Source: Caulobacteraceae bacterium (GTDB taxonomy: Bacteria > Pseudomonadota > Alphaproteobacteria > Caulobacterales > Caulobacteraceae). Taken from it: a stretch of 64,000 nucleotides of DNA. This document shows positions 46,985 through 56,480 of this stretch, piece by piece; the stretch's first letter is position 1; every line of letters starts with the position of its first letter. The position numbers and the translations under genes are program-made. The stretch covers positions 62,001 to 126,000 of the forward strand of contig CANJME010000001.1 in NCBI GenBank assembly GCA_947475875.1. The letters are read 5' to 3'. Below the pieces are notes generated by a model. The model saw nothing but the letters and a program-made list of their open reading frames with translations. It searched no databases and had not been told where the DNA came from.

Positions 46985-49189
46985 ATGCCCGACACGGCTT
47001 CCCCCAACCCGGCTTCCAACGTCACGCCCCTGGCCCAGAGCTCGAACCTGAAGCTCGACGGCGAGCTTGCGGCCTCGCCTTCGCGGTTTTTCAACCGCGA
47101 ACTGTCGTGGCTGGCGTTCAACCGCCGGGTCATCGAGGAAGCTGAAAACCCCCGCCACCGGGTGCTGGAGCGGCTGCGGTTCCTGGCCATCAGCGCCGGA
47201 AACCTTGACGAGTTCTACATGGTTCGTGTCGCCGGCCTGCGTGAACAGGTGCGCGAAGGCGTTCGCCTGCTCAGCCTGGATGGTCTGTCGCCGGCCCAGC
47301 AGATCGAAAGGATCAACGAGGAAGCTGCCCGGCTGATGGCCAAGCAGCAGAAGATCCTCAAAGCCCTCCGGACCGAACTCGCTCATGAGGGGCTGAAACT
47401 GGTCGAGCCCGCTGACCTGACCACCGCCGAACGCGCCTGGGCCCAGAACAAGTTCATGGGCGACGTTTTCCCGGTGCTGACGCCGCTGGCCATCGATCCG
47501 GCCCACCCCTTCCCGTTCATCCCAAACCTCGCCTTTTCGCTGGTGCTCACGCTGCGCCGGCCGGACGGCCGAAAGCTCTACGCCCTGGCCCCGATTCCGG
47601 CCCAGATCCCGCGCTTCTTCGAGATGACCTCGCCGCGCGAGCGCAAGACGCGCCGGTTCATCAGCCTGGAAAACCTGGTCGCCATTTCGCTGCACAATCT
47701 CTTCCCCGGCTGCGAGGTTCTTGGATCGGGCCTGTTCCGGTTGATCCGCGACTCCGACGTGGAAATCGCCGAAGAGGCCGAGGACCTGGTCAGGGCCTTC
47801 GAGGCCCAACTGAAACAGCGACGCCTGGGCACGGCCGTGCGGATCGAGATTGAGTCCTCGATGCCGTCGGAACTGCGCGGCTTCATCATCGAAAACCTGC
47901 ATGCGGAGGCTCAGGACGTCATCCTGGTGGACGGCTTGCTGGGCCTGGACGAGCTTTCCCAGCTGATCCCGGCTGACCGCGCCGACCTGAAGTTCAAGGC
48001 CTTCACCGCCCGCTTCCCTGAACGCATCCGCGACCACGGCGGCGACTGCTTCGCGGCTATCAAGGAAAAGGACATCCTGGTCCACCACCCGTTCGAGAGC
48101 TTCGATGTTGTGGTCCAGTTCCTGCGCCAGGCGGCGCGCGATCCCAATGTCGTGGCGATCAAACAGACCCTCTATCGCACCAGCCAGGACAGCCCCATCG
48201 TCGCCGCCCTGATCGAGGCGGCCGAGGCCGGCAAGAACGTCACGGCCCTCGTTGAAATCAAGGCGCGCTTCGACGAGGAAGCCAATCTGAAATGGGCCCG
48301 CGACCTGGAACGCGCCGGCGTCCACGTCGTCTTCGGCTTCGTCGAGTACAAGACCCACGCCAAGCTCTCGCTGGTCATCCGCCGCGAGAATGAGGGCCTG
48401 AAGACCTACTGCCACTTCGGCTCCGGCAACTATCACCCGGTGACCGCCAAGGTTTACACGGACCTGTCGCTGTTCACCTCCGACCCTGCCATGGGCCGGG
48501 ATTCCGGCAAGCTGTTCAATTTCATCACCGGCTACGCCCAGCCGGAAAGCCTGGAAAAACTTTCCTTCTCGCCGATCACCATGAAGCAGGACCTGCTGGC
48601 CATGATCGCGACCGAGGCGAAAAACGCGGAAGCCGGCAAACCGGCCGGCATCTGGGTCAAGCTCAACTCGCTCGTGGATCCGGTGCTGATCGACGCGCTC
48701 TATGCCGCCAGCCAGGCCGGCGTGCAGATTGAACTCGTGGTGCGCGGCATCTGCTGCCTGCGCCCCGGCCTGCCGGGCCTGTCGGAAAACATCCGGGTGA
48801 AAAGCATCGTCGGCCGTTTCCTCGAGCACGCCCGCATTGTCGCCTTCGCCAACGGCCAGGCCATGCCCAACGCCCAGAACCGGGTGTTCATCTCGTCGGC
48901 CGACTGGATGCCGCGCAATCTGGACCGCCGCGTCGAGGTGCTGGCCCCGATCGAGAACCCCACCGTCCACCAGCAGGTGCTGGGCCAGATCATGGTCGCC
49001 AACATCAACGACGAAGCCCAGAGCTGGCGGCTGTTTTCAGACGGCCACTACGAGCGGGTCGAAGGCTGGAACAAGACCGGCGCCTTCTCGGCCCACGAAT
49101 ACTTCATGACCAACCCCAGCCTTTCCGGCCGCGGCGCCAAGGTGCGGGATCTGCCGCGGGCATTCGATCACATCGCGGCGCGGCGTTAG
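46985..49189 (+). CDS. ppk: Polyphosphate kinase 1
   Basis: A 734-residue enzyme that reversibly makes polyphosphate from ATP. Family motifs are [19 protein letters not shown] near the N-terminus, [52 protein letters not shown], and [12 protein letters not shown] with the autophosphorylated His. [26 protein letters not shown] and [19 protein letters not shown] complete the two PLD-like domains. ATG 46985 has GGACGAC upstream. In related genomes ppx lies close by; here it is 13 kb downstream with an accessory block between. Confidence 0.97.
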   Translation: MPDTASPNPASNVTPLAQSSNLKLDGELAASPSRFFNRELSWLAFNRRVIEEAENPRHRVLERLRFLAISAGNLDEFYMVRVAGLREQVREGVRLLSLDGLSPAQQIERINEEAARLMAKQQKILKALRTELAHEGLKLVEPADLTTAERAWAQNKFMGDVFPVLTPLAIDPAHPFPFIPNLAFSLVLTLRRPDGRKLYALAPIPAQIPRFFEMTSPRERKTRRFISLENLVAISLHNLFPGCEVLGSGLFRLIRDSDVEIAEEAEDLVRAFEAQLKQRRLGTAVRIEIESSMPSELRGFIIENLHAEAQDVILVDGLLGLDELSQLIPADRADLKFKAFTARFPERIRDHGGDCFAAIKEKDILVHHPFESFDVVVQFLRQAARDPNVVAIKQTLYRTSQDSPIVAALIEAAEAGKNVTALVEIKARFDEEANLKWARDLERAGVHVVFGFVEYKTHAKLSLVIRRENEGLKTYCHFGSGNYHPVTAKVYTDLSLFTSDPAMGRDSGKLFNFITGYAQPESLEKLSFSPITMKQDLLAMIATEAKNAEAGKPAGIWVKLNSLVDPVLIDALYAASQAGVQIELVVRGICCLRPGLPGLSENIRVKSIVGRFLEHARIVAFANGQAMPNAQNRVFISSADWMPRNLDRRVEVLAPIENPTVHQQVLGQIMVANINDEAQSWRLFSDGHYERVEGWNKTGAFSAHEYFMTNPSLSGRGAKVRDLPRAFDHIAARR

Positions 49190-49194
49190 TCTGC

Positions 49195-50133
49195 TCAGCG
49201 AAGCGCGATCTGACCTACGAGAGCCTTGGCGCGCCCCGGCTCCACGACGCAGCGGAAACCCGCGTGCATCAGCGCTGTGTCCGGACTAACGCCCGAGCGC
49301 GCCGTGACGCGGAACCCCTGGCAGACGTGGCCATCGCAGAGAAACGAGCCGCCGCGCTGTACGCGCTGGGCGGGGACGTGGCGTTTGATCTTCCCGCCGC
49401 CCGCATAGGCCCCGTACCAAGACGCGGTCCACTGCCAGACGTTGCCAGCCATGTCGGTGAGGCCTGAGGGGGCCGCGCCGTACGCTCCGACGGGTGAGGT
49501 CAATTTGTAGCCGTCGGCGCCTTCGTCATAGATCGGGAACACCCCCTGCCAGACGTTCAGCACCCGCGGATCGGCCATTGCCGGCGGGTCGGCGGCGGTG
49601 AAGACATGGCCGTCGGGGGTCTGGCCTAGCCTGGCCGCCCGCTCCCATTCGAACTCGGTCGGCAGGCGCGCGCCGTAAGAGCGGCAGAAGATATCAGCGT
49701 CGGCCCAACTGACCTGGGTAACCGGATGATTAAATTCGGCCGCCTGCTTGTCCGGGCCCTGCGGGCGGCGCCAGTCCGCGCCCTTCACCAATATCCACTG
49801 GTCGCTCTCGTGGTCGAAGACACCAGCCGTGCCGATCCGTTCGGCCTCGGTGCGATAGCCGGTGTCGGCCACAAAGGCGGCGAACTGGGCGACGGTAACC
49901 GGGGTGCGGTCAAACAGCAGGGGCTGGGTCTCGTAGGCGAAGGCGGGACGCTCGTCCGCCTGGCTGGCATTGTCGCCGACCTCGATCTTGCCGCCCGGGA
50001 TCAACACCAGATCCGCCCGGCGAGGCTGCTTGACGGTCAGCGTCGACGATCCCCCGCCCGCCGGAGTCAGCACGGCGGTCGCGATCAACACCACGCTCGC
50101 CCCTGCCAGCACCGATAACTTCAGTCCGTCCAT
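49195..50133 (-). CDS. Membrane-anchored formylglycine-generating enzyme (SUMF1-type)
   Basis: A 312-residue enzyme expected to oxidise the active-site Cys of a type I sulfatase to formylglycine. An N-terminal hydrophobic segment (LSVLAGASVVLIATAVLTP) points to export or membrane anchoring. The FGE fold is complete, with PVTQVSWADADIFCRSYGARLPTEFEWERAAR, GLTDMAGNVWQWTASWY and RVQRGGSFLCDGHVCQGFRV. The active-site pair is Cys266 and Cys271, matching the GGSxxCxxxxC pattern of true FGEs. ATG 50133 is divergent from the sulfatase gene, 94 bases away, an obvious functional pair. Confidence 0.93.
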   Translation of the reverse strand: MDGLKLSVLAGASVVLIATAVLTPAGGGSSTLTVKQPRRADLVLIPGGKIEVGDNASQADERPAFAYETQPLLFDRTPVTVAQFAAFVADTGYRTEAERIGTAGVFDHESDQWILVKGADWRRPQGPDKQAAEFNHPVTQVSWADADIFCRSYGARLPTEFEWERAARLGQTPDGHVFTAADPPAMADPRVLNVWQGVFPIYDEGADGYKLTSPVGAYGAAPSGLTDMAGNVWQWTASWYGAYAGGGKIKRHVPAQRVQRGGSFLCDGHVCQGFRVTARSGVSPDTALMHAGFRCVVEPGRAKALVGQIALR

Positions 50134-50227
50134 GCCTCGACCTTTTACTTACCGGCCGGTATCATTGCATCTGATCGGGCGGCAGGTAAGCTCGCCCCTT
50201 AGCTAAGCGATTTTCTGGGGAACGACC

Positions 50228-51718
50228 ATGCAGTGGCGCAAGACAGTCGTAACAGCAGCGATCGCGGCGCTTGCCCTGGCCAGTATCGGTCCGGCCTCCC
50301 TGCGCGCGGCGACGGAACCGCGCAAACCGAACATCGTGGTCATCCTGGCCGACGACTTGGGCTACGCCGACATCTCGGCCTACGGCATCAAGCGGATCAA
50401 CACCCCCAACATCGACAGCATCGGCAATCAGGGGATCAAGTTCACCGACGCCTACGCCACCGCCCCGGTCTGCGGGCCATCGCGCGCCGGGCTCAATACC
50501 GGCCGTTATCCGCAGCGCACGGGCTTTGAGTACAACAACGGCCCGGCCCGGCGAGATCTGGACGAAGGCCTCGGCCTCGCGCTCGGCGAAATCCCCCTGC
50601 CCCAGGCCTTGCGGGGCGAGGGCTATCACACCGGCATGGTCGGCAAGTGGCACCTGGGCTCGGCGACGCCCTTCTACCCGACCAACCGAGGCTATGACGA
50701 GTTCGTCGGCTTTCTGACCGGTCAGACCGAATACATCGATCCCAAGGTTCCGGGCGTGCACACCTTCGAGGCGGCCGAGTCTTCCGAAGGCGCCGTCGCC
50801 GTCGCCGCCAGGGCCACCTTACGCGGTGCGCTCAATGAAATCATGGAAGGGCCAAATCGCCGTGTGGTGCGCAATGAGCAGCAGTATCTCACCGACTACT
50901 TTGGCGAGCGGGCCAGCGACTACGTCAAGCGCAATGCGCCGGGCGATAAACCCTATTTCCTCTATTTCGCGCCGAACGCCGCGCACGCACCGTTCCAGGT
51001 GACGCAAAAGTATTACGACCGTTTCCCACAGATCAAGGACGAGCATCTGCGCATCTATGCGGCGATGATTTCGGCGCTGGACGACGCGGTCGGCCAGGTG
51101 CTGAAGGCCATCGATGACAGTGGCGAAGCGAACAACACCCTGGTCTATTTCATGACCGACAACGGCTGCGCGGCCTATGTCCCCGGCATCTGCAGTTGCG
51201 AGCCCCTGCGCGGCGGCAAGCTGACCCATTATGAGGGAGGAACCCGTGTGCCGTTCATGATTCGGTGGCCGGGCAAGATCCGCCCTGGCCAGGTTGACCG
51301 CCGCATCGTTTCGCTGCTGGACGTGTTCCCGACTTCATTGGCGGCGGCGGGCGGCAAGCTGCCCACCGACCGCACCTATGATGGCGTTGATTTGATGCCG
51401 TTCCTTTCCGCCAGGAAGAAGAACGACAAGCCGCATGACGAACTGATCTGGCGGCGCAGCCCGCTGGTCTCGATCCGCAAGGGCGACTGGAAACTCTGGA
51501 AGTCGGTCGGGAGCGAGTACGGGACCTACACCCTGCTGTTCAATCTGAAGACTGACCTCAACGAGGCCCACAACGTCGCCGCCCAGAACCCGAAAAAGGT
51601 GCAGGAACTGGAAGCCGACATCGCCCGTTGGTCGAGGGATATGCAGGACCCGAAATGGCCATCCCGGCCGGCCACCACCTACAATGTCTGTGGCACGCCG
51701 TTCACAGTGCCGATTTAG
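50228..51718 (+). CDS. Secreted type I sulfatase (formylglycine-dependent)
   Basis: A 496-residue hydrolase of sulfate esters. Signal peptide TVVTAAIAALALASIGPASLRA. The calcium-binding start is NIVVILADDLGYADISAYG. The modification motif is Cys82-x-Pro84-Ser85-Arg86 (VCGPSRAGLNTGRYPQRTGF), a Cys-type sulfatase needing FGE. Further motifs are GKWHLGSA, DNGCAAY and GGKLTHYEGGTRVPFMIRWPG. ATG 50228 has GGGGAA upstream. The adjacent FGE strongly supports function. The natural substrate (polysaccharide or aryl sulfate) is not evident. Confidence 0.94.
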   Translation: MQWRKTVVTAAIAALALASIGPASLRAATEPRKPNIVVILADDLGYADISAYGIKRINTPNIDSIGNQGIKFTDAYATAPVCGPSRAGLNTGRYPQRTGFEYNNGPARRDLDEGLGLALGEIPLPQALRGEGYHTGMVGKWHLGSATPFYPTNRGYDEFVGFLTGQTEYIDPKVPGVHTFEAAESSEGAVAVAARATLRGALNEIMEGPNRRVVRNEQQYLTDYFGERASDYVKRNAPGDKPYFLYFAPNAAHAPFQVTQKYYDRFPQIKDEHLRIYAAMISALDDAVGQVLKAIDDSGEANNTLVYFMTDNGCAAYVPGICSCEPLRGGKLTHYEGGTRVPFMIRWPGKIRPGQVDRRIVSLLDVFPTSLAAAGGKLPTDRTYDGVDLMPFLSARKKNDKPHDELIWRRSPLVSIRKGDWKLWKSVGSEYGTYTLLFNLKTDLNEAHNVAAQNPKKVQELEADIARWSRDMQDPKWPSRPATTYNVCGTPFTVPI

Positions 51719-51831
51719 TCGACAGGGCCCAACCCCCGCCTCTTGTCTTTCCTGCCTGGGACGCTCAGAACCTGACCGCCTGAATTTGGTCCGCTGCGTC
51801 CAGTCCAGTACGCGGCGGGAGGGACAAGACC

Positions 51832-53607
51832 TTGGCCAAACCGCCAGCCCAGACACCCCCGGCCCAAAAGCCGGGCCAGCGACCGGCCATGCCGAAGGGC
51901 CCCGGTCTCTTCAGCCTGTTCAAGCCCTATCGCGGCCAGATCATGGTGCTTGTCGTTCTGACGGTCGCCTCCAGCGCGCTGGGCCTCTTTGTCCCCCAGG
52001 TCATAGCCCACGCCATCGACGGCTTCACCGCCGGCAACCTGAATATGACCCGCACCCTCACCTGGCTGATCGCCCTGTCCATCGGCGCGTTCGTCCTCGG
52101 CTATCTGCAGGTCGCCGTGCAGACCATCGCCTCCGAGCGGGTGGCGCGTGATCTACGGGCGCGCATCGCTGGGGTCATCGCCACCCAGACCTATGCCTCG
52201 GTCGAGAAGCTGACCCCTGCGCGCCTGCTCACCAACCTCACCTCCGATGTCGACGCCATCAAGACCTTCATCTCCCAGGCTGTCGCCTCGCTGATCTCGT
52301 CGGTGTTCCTGATCATCGGAACCAGCACCCTGCTTCTGGTGCTGAACTGGCGCCTGGCGCTGGCGGTGCTGGCCGTTTTCCCGCTGATCGGCGTAACGTT
52401 CTATGTCGTGCTGGGCCGCGTGCGGAAACTGTTCGGCCTGATCCAGGGTATGGTCGATCAGCTGAACAAGGCGCTGAACGAAAACATCGTCGGCGCGGCT
52501 CTCGTTCGCCTGCTCAACAGCCAGGCCCTTGAGTTCAACCGCTTTATTGATCTGTCAGGACGCGCGCGGGCGATCAGCATGCAGATCCTGCGTCAGTTCG
52601 CGGCGATGATCCCGATCATCACTTTCCTGACCAATGTGGCGATCATCACCATCCTGACCCTGGGCGGGCATTTCGTCATCCAGGGGACCATGACGCTGGG
52701 CGAATTCACCGCCTTCAACGCCTATCTATCGATCCTGATCTTCCCGATCATCATCATTGGCTTCATGTCCCAGGCCATCGCCCAGGCCCAGGCCTCGTAC
52801 TTCCGCCTGAGCATGGTGCTGTTTTCGCCACCGGCCCCGGCCCGCGGCGAGGCGGCCGGCGACCTTTCTGGTCAGATCGAAGTCAAGGAGGTCAGCCTCG
52901 CCTATGCCGGCAAGACCGTGGTCGATCAGGTCTCTTTCAGGATCGCGCCGCGCACCCGTACCGCCATCATCGGTCCCACAGCGGCCGGCAAGTCGCAACT
53001 GCTCTACCTGATGACGGGGCTGGTCGAGCCCACCGCGGGCCAGGTGCTCTATGATGGTCGCCCCATCTCCGACTACACGCGCGCCAGCCTCTACGGCCAG
53101 GTCGGGTTCGTCTTCCAGGACAGCGCCCTGTTCAACCTCTCCTTGCGCGAAAATATTGCCTTCAACGCCAAGGTCGACGACGCCGCGCTGGCCAGGGCCA
53201 TCGAGACCGCGGAACTGCACGATTTCATCGGCGCCCTCCCGCAGGGCCTCGACACCGTGGTCTCCGAGCGGGGAGCCTCGCTCTCGGGCGGCCAGAAGCA
53301 GCGGGTCATGCTGGCCCGGGCGCTGGCGATCGAGCCCAGGATCCTGTTCCTCGACGATTTCACCGCCCGGGTGGACGCCGCGACCGAAGCCAAGATTCTG
53401 GCCAACGTCCGCGCCAACTATCCGGACCTCACCTTGATCTCGATCACCCAGAAGATCGAGCCGGTGAAGGACTACGACCAGATTATCCTCCTGATGGAGG
53501 GCGAGGTCCTCGCCGCCGGAACCCATAAAGAGCTCGTCCGCTCCAGCCCCGAATACGTGCAGATCCTGCGCTCGCAGGAAAGCACCGACCAGTTCGAGGC
53601 CGCCTGA
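51832..53607 (+). CDS. ABC exporter half-transporter 1 (degenerate nucleotide site)
   Basis: A 591-residue protein: an N-terminal six-helix exporter domain (~25-320), then an ATPase domain (~345-591). Walker A is GPTAAGKS (381-388) and signature LSGGQ (484-488). The Walker B ends Asp508-Asp509 instead of Asp-Glu, and the switch position is Gln540 (ITQK) instead of His. These losses of the catalytic Glu and His are the hallmark of the non-hydrolytic site in heterodimeric exporters. TTG 51832 has GGGAGGG 9 bases upstream. Its TGA overlaps the ATG of the second half (TGATG). Confidence 0.9.
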   Translation: MAKPPAQTPPAQKPGQRPAMPKGPGLFSLFKPYRGQIMVLVVLTVASSALGLFVPQVIAHAIDGFTAGNLNMTRTLTWLIALSIGAFVLGYLQVAVQTIASERVARDLRARIAGVIATQTYASVEKLTPARLLTNLTSDVDAIKTFISQAVASLISSVFLIIGTSTLLLVLNWRLALAVLAVFPLIGVTFYVVLGRVRKLFGLIQGMVDQLNKALNENIVGAALVRLLNSQALEFNRFIDLSGRARAISMQILRQFAAMIPIITFLTNVAIITILTLGGHFVIQGTMTLGEFTAFNAYLSILIFPIIIIGFMSQAIAQAQASYFRLSMVLFSPPAPARGEAAGDLSGQIEVKEVSLAYAGKTVVDQVSFRIAPRTRTAIIGPTAAGKSQLLYLMTGLVEPTAGQVLYDGRPISDYTRASLYGQVGFVFQDSALFNLSLRENIAFNAKVDDAALARAIETAELHDFIGALPQGLDTVVSERGASLSGGQKQRVMLARALAIEPRILFLDDFTARVDAATEAKILANVRANYPDLTLISITQKIEPVKDYDQIILLMEGEVLAAGTHKELVRSSPEYVQILRSQESTDQFEAA

Positions 53608-55367
53608 TGGATTACAAACTCAAGACCGGCGAAGGGGCCGAAGGCGGCAAGACTCTGGGCTCGGCCGCCAGGGCGCTCACCCCGCTGCTGGCTGACGAGC
53701 GGACCAACCTGATTATCGCCATCAGCTGTGTGATCATCTCCTCGGCCGCGAGCCTTCTGGGGCCAGCCATCGTCGCACGGGTCATCGACACAGCCATGGC
53801 CAAGAAGGACTATGGCCTGCTGCTCAAATATTCCGGGTGGCTATCGCTGGTCTATCTGCTCGCGCTCGCCACCAGCTATCTGCAGACCCTGCGCATGGGG
53901 ACGGTCGGCCGCAACGTCCTCTACAAGATGCGCAACGGGCTTTTCACCAAGCTTTCCAATCTGCCCATCGCCTTTTTTGCGCAGAACCGGGCCGGCGACC
54001 TGATCAGCCGCGTCAACAGCGACACCGACAAGATCAACCAGTTCTTCGCCCAGGCGCTGATGCAGTTCTTTGGCAGCGCCTTCCTGATCACCGGCGCGGC
54101 CATCCTGCTGTTGACCTTCAACTGGCGACTAGGCATCGCCGCCCTCATTCCCGCGCTGACTATCCTGGTCATCACCCGGCTGATTTCACCGTGGGTGAAA
54201 CGCACCAATCGCGCCGGGCTGGAGGCGCTGGGCGCCCTATCCGGCGACATCTCCGAGAGCCTGGCCAATTTCAAGGTCATCGTCGCCTTCGGCCGCACCG
54301 ACTATTTCCGCGAAAAGTTCAGCCAGGCCAATGAACGCAACTACAAGGCCTCGATCGCCGCCGGCATGGCCTCCGGCGTTTTCATGCCGCTCTACACCCT
54401 GGCGGGCAGCGCCGGCGGCATCCTCGTCCTGGCCTTTGGCGTCTGGCTGATCAGTCAGGGCGCGCTCACAGTCGGTCTGCTGATCGGCTACCTGCTCTAT
54501 GTCACCGCCTTCTACAATCCGCTGCGCCAGCTCGCGACCGTCTGGTCCAGCCTGCAGATGGCCATGGCGGCCCTCGATCGCGTCTCTGAGGTGCTGAGCC
54601 TGGAGACCGACCTGGTCACCGTTCCGGACGCCCCCAAGGGCGGCAAGGGCGCGCTGCTCGCCTTCGATCACGTCAGCTTCGCTTATGGCGCGGGCAAGAC
54701 GGTGCTGGACAACGTCACCCTGACCCTCGAGCGCGGCAAGACCTACGCCCTGGTTGGACCCACAGGCGGCGGCAAGACGACGACGGCCATGTTGATGGCC
54801 CGGCTGTACGATCCGACCACCGGTGCGGTCTATCTGGACGGCCGCGATATCCGCGGCTTCACCCCGGCCGAGCGCGCAGCCAAGATCGGCTTCATCCTTC
54901 AGGAGCCCTTCCTCTTCGCCGGCACCGTTCGCGACAACCTTTCTTATGGCCACGAGGGGCTGACCGCGCTCTCCGACGAAGATCTGGCCGCACGCCTGAC
55001 CGCCCAGGGCCTGGACGGTTTCGTGGCCCGTTTCAACGAGGGCCTGGCCACGCCGGTCGGCGGCGCGGGCGACACGCTTTCACTGGGTCAAAAGCAGCTG
55101 GTGGCCTTCCTGCGCGCAGTGTTGCGCGAGCCGGAGATCCTTATCCTCGACGAGGCCACGGCCAATATCGACACGGTCACCGAACAGCTGCTGGAAGAGG
55201 TGCTGGGCCGCCTGCCCGCCTCCACAACCAAGGTGATCATCGCCCACCGGCTGAACACGATCCGGGAAGCCGACGACATCTTCTTCGTTGGCGGCGGGGC
55301 CCTGACCGAAGCGGGCTCGATGGAAGACGCCATGGCCATGCTGCTGAGCAGCAAGCGCGCGAGCTAG
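53607..55367 (+). CDS. ABC exporter half-transporter 2 (catalytic nucleotide site)
   Basis: A 586-residue partner of the preceding gene, with six transmembrane helices (~30-310) and an ATPase domain. Walker A is GPTGGGKT (384-391), Walker B ends Asp515-Glu516, and the switch His547 is in IIAHRLNT, so its own site is catalytic. Its signature is LSLGQ (491-495) with Leu493 in place of Gly; this deviant signature would face the degenerate site of half 1. Together they form a classic asymmetric exporter such as BmrCD-like pumps. Substrate unknown. Confidence 0.92.
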   Translation: MDYKLKTGEGAEGGKTLGSAARALTPLLADERTNLIIAISCVIISSAASLLGPAIVARVIDTAMAKKDYGLLLKYSGWLSLVYLLALATSYLQTLRMGTVGRNVLYKMRNGLFTKLSNLPIAFFAQNRAGDLISRVNSDTDKINQFFAQALMQFFGSAFLITGAAILLLTFNWRLGIAALIPALTILVITRLISPWVKRTNRAGLEALGALSGDISESLANFKVIVAFGRTDYFREKFSQANERNYKASIAAGMASGVFMPLYTLAGSAGGILVLAFGVWLISQGALTVGLLIGYLLYVTAFYNPLRQLATVWSSLQMAMAALDRVSEVLSLETDLVTVPDAPKGGKGALLAFDHVSFAYGAGKTVLDNVTLTLERGKTYALVGPTGGGKTTTAMLMARLYDPTTGAVYLDGRDIRGFTPAERAAKIGFILQEPFLFAGTVRDNLSYGHEGLTALSDEDLAARLTAQGLDGFVARFNEGLATPVGGAGDTLSLGQKQLVAFLRAVLREPEILILDEATANIDTVTEQLLEEVLGRLPASTTKVIIAHRLNTIREADDIFFVGGGALTEAGSMEDAMAMLLSSKRAS

Positions 55368-55369
55368 GC

Positions 55370-56398
55370 CTAAATCGTCAGAACGCTCAGCCCGTTCATC
55401 GTCGCGCGGCCAATGCCGGCCAGTACGCCCAGCTGGTGATCCCGCAGCAAGGCTTCGTGGATCATCGTTTGCGACGGATTGAATTCGACCGCCACAGTGT
55501 TCCAGAGCGGATTGGCGGCGATCGAGATGCGCTGGTCGCGGAATACGGCCTCCAGTTCACGCGCCGCCTGCATGCGGTTCGCGCCGATCCACTCGCAGGT
55601 CGCCTTCAGGCCGCCCAGCGCCGCGTCAACCTGGGGTTTTTGGGTCTGCAACGCCGATGTCGAGGCGAAAACGAAGATGTTCTGGGCATAGAGGCTTTGA
55701 TCACGGATCTCAGCGGGCGCCTGGGCGCTGACCGGTGCGGCCGGCGGTCCGGCCACGGCGTCGGCCCCCTCCCCGTCGGTCTGACCGACGTTGGAGATCG
55801 ACGGGGTCATAAAGACTGTGCCGGCGGCGATCTGTGAGGCGTAGGGCTCCCAGGTCACGGCGACGTCGATATCGCCACGCTGGAAGGCCGCGACGATGCC
55901 CGGCGGATCCAGCGGAACGAGCAACAGCTCCTTGCGGCTGTAGAGTTCGATCTGCAGCGATTTTTGCAGGAAGGCGATCAGATAGAGCTCGGACATCGTT
56001 CCGGGCGTATAGCCGATGCGGCCCTTCATCAGTTCGCCCGGCTCGGCGATCCGCGCGAGAATCGCCACCATGGCCGAGGTGTGGGTGATCGAAGCCAGAA
56101 TGCGCAGGTTCTGCAGCTCCGCATCGCTCGCGGTCGTAAAAGCGTTGGTCGAGGCCACGCCCAAGGCCGCCGCGCCGGAGGCCACCGACTGACGCACCTT
56201 GGCGCCGCTTTCCAGCGACAGAATCTTGAGATCAAAGCCCTTGTTTTTCAGGGCCGCGCGGCGCTCGGCGACAATGGGAACCGGATTCCACCAGACCGGT
56301 GAGGAGACCGCAAAAGTGAAGGCGAGCGGCTTTTTGTTGCAGCCCGCCACGGCCAGGGCCGCGGACGACGCGATAAGTGTTCGACGCGAAATCGACAT
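55370..56398 (-). CDS. SsuA/NMT1-type substrate-binding lipoprotein, orphan
   Basis: A 342-residue periplasmic binding protein of the nitrate/sulfonate/taurine/thiamine-precursor class. The N-terminus SRRTLIASSAALAVAGC joins a twin-arginine-like start to a lipobox Cys. The binding domain shows WNPVPIVAERRAALKNKGFD, GAAALGVASTNAF, GRIGYTPGTMSELYL and FQRGDIDVAVTWEPY, matching SsuA-like folds. No permease or ATPase of an importer lies nearby; the convergent ABC genes are exporters. ATG 56398 has AAGGAG 12 bases upstream. Ligand cannot be told; sulfonate would fit the sulfur theme of the region. Confidence 0.82.
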   Translation of the reverse strand: MSISRRTLIASSAALAVAGCNKKPLAFTFAVSSPVWWNPVPIVAERRAALKNKGFDLKILSLESGAKVRQSVASGAAALGVASTNAFTTASDAELQNLRILASITHTSAMVAILARIAEPGELMKGRIGYTPGTMSELYLIAFLQKSLQIELYSRKELLLVPLDPPGIVAAFQRGDIDVAVTWEPYASQIAAGTVFMTPSISNVGQTDGEGADAVAGPPAAPVSAQAPAEIRDQSLYAQNIFVFASTSALQTQKPQVDAALGGLKATCEWIGANRMQAARELEAVFRDQRISIAANPLWNTVAVEFNPSQTMIHEALLRDHQLGVLAGIGRATMNGLSVLTI

Positions 56399-56480
56399 GA
56401 CCAACCAGCTCCTTGCGCGGCGCATCCTGCCACAGGAATGGAGAAGTTGATTGTCGCGCGTGCTACAAGGGCAGGCGAAA

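Noticed and set aside
46925-48970. A 681-codon open frame antisense to ppk1
   Set aside because: Caused by GC-rich codon bias; no family features, and the plus strand is a full-length polyphosphate kinase.
51832-56398. ABC genes and the SsuA-like protein as one importer
   Set aside because: The two ABC genes are exporter-type fusions of membrane and ATPase domains and are convergent with the binding-protein gene.
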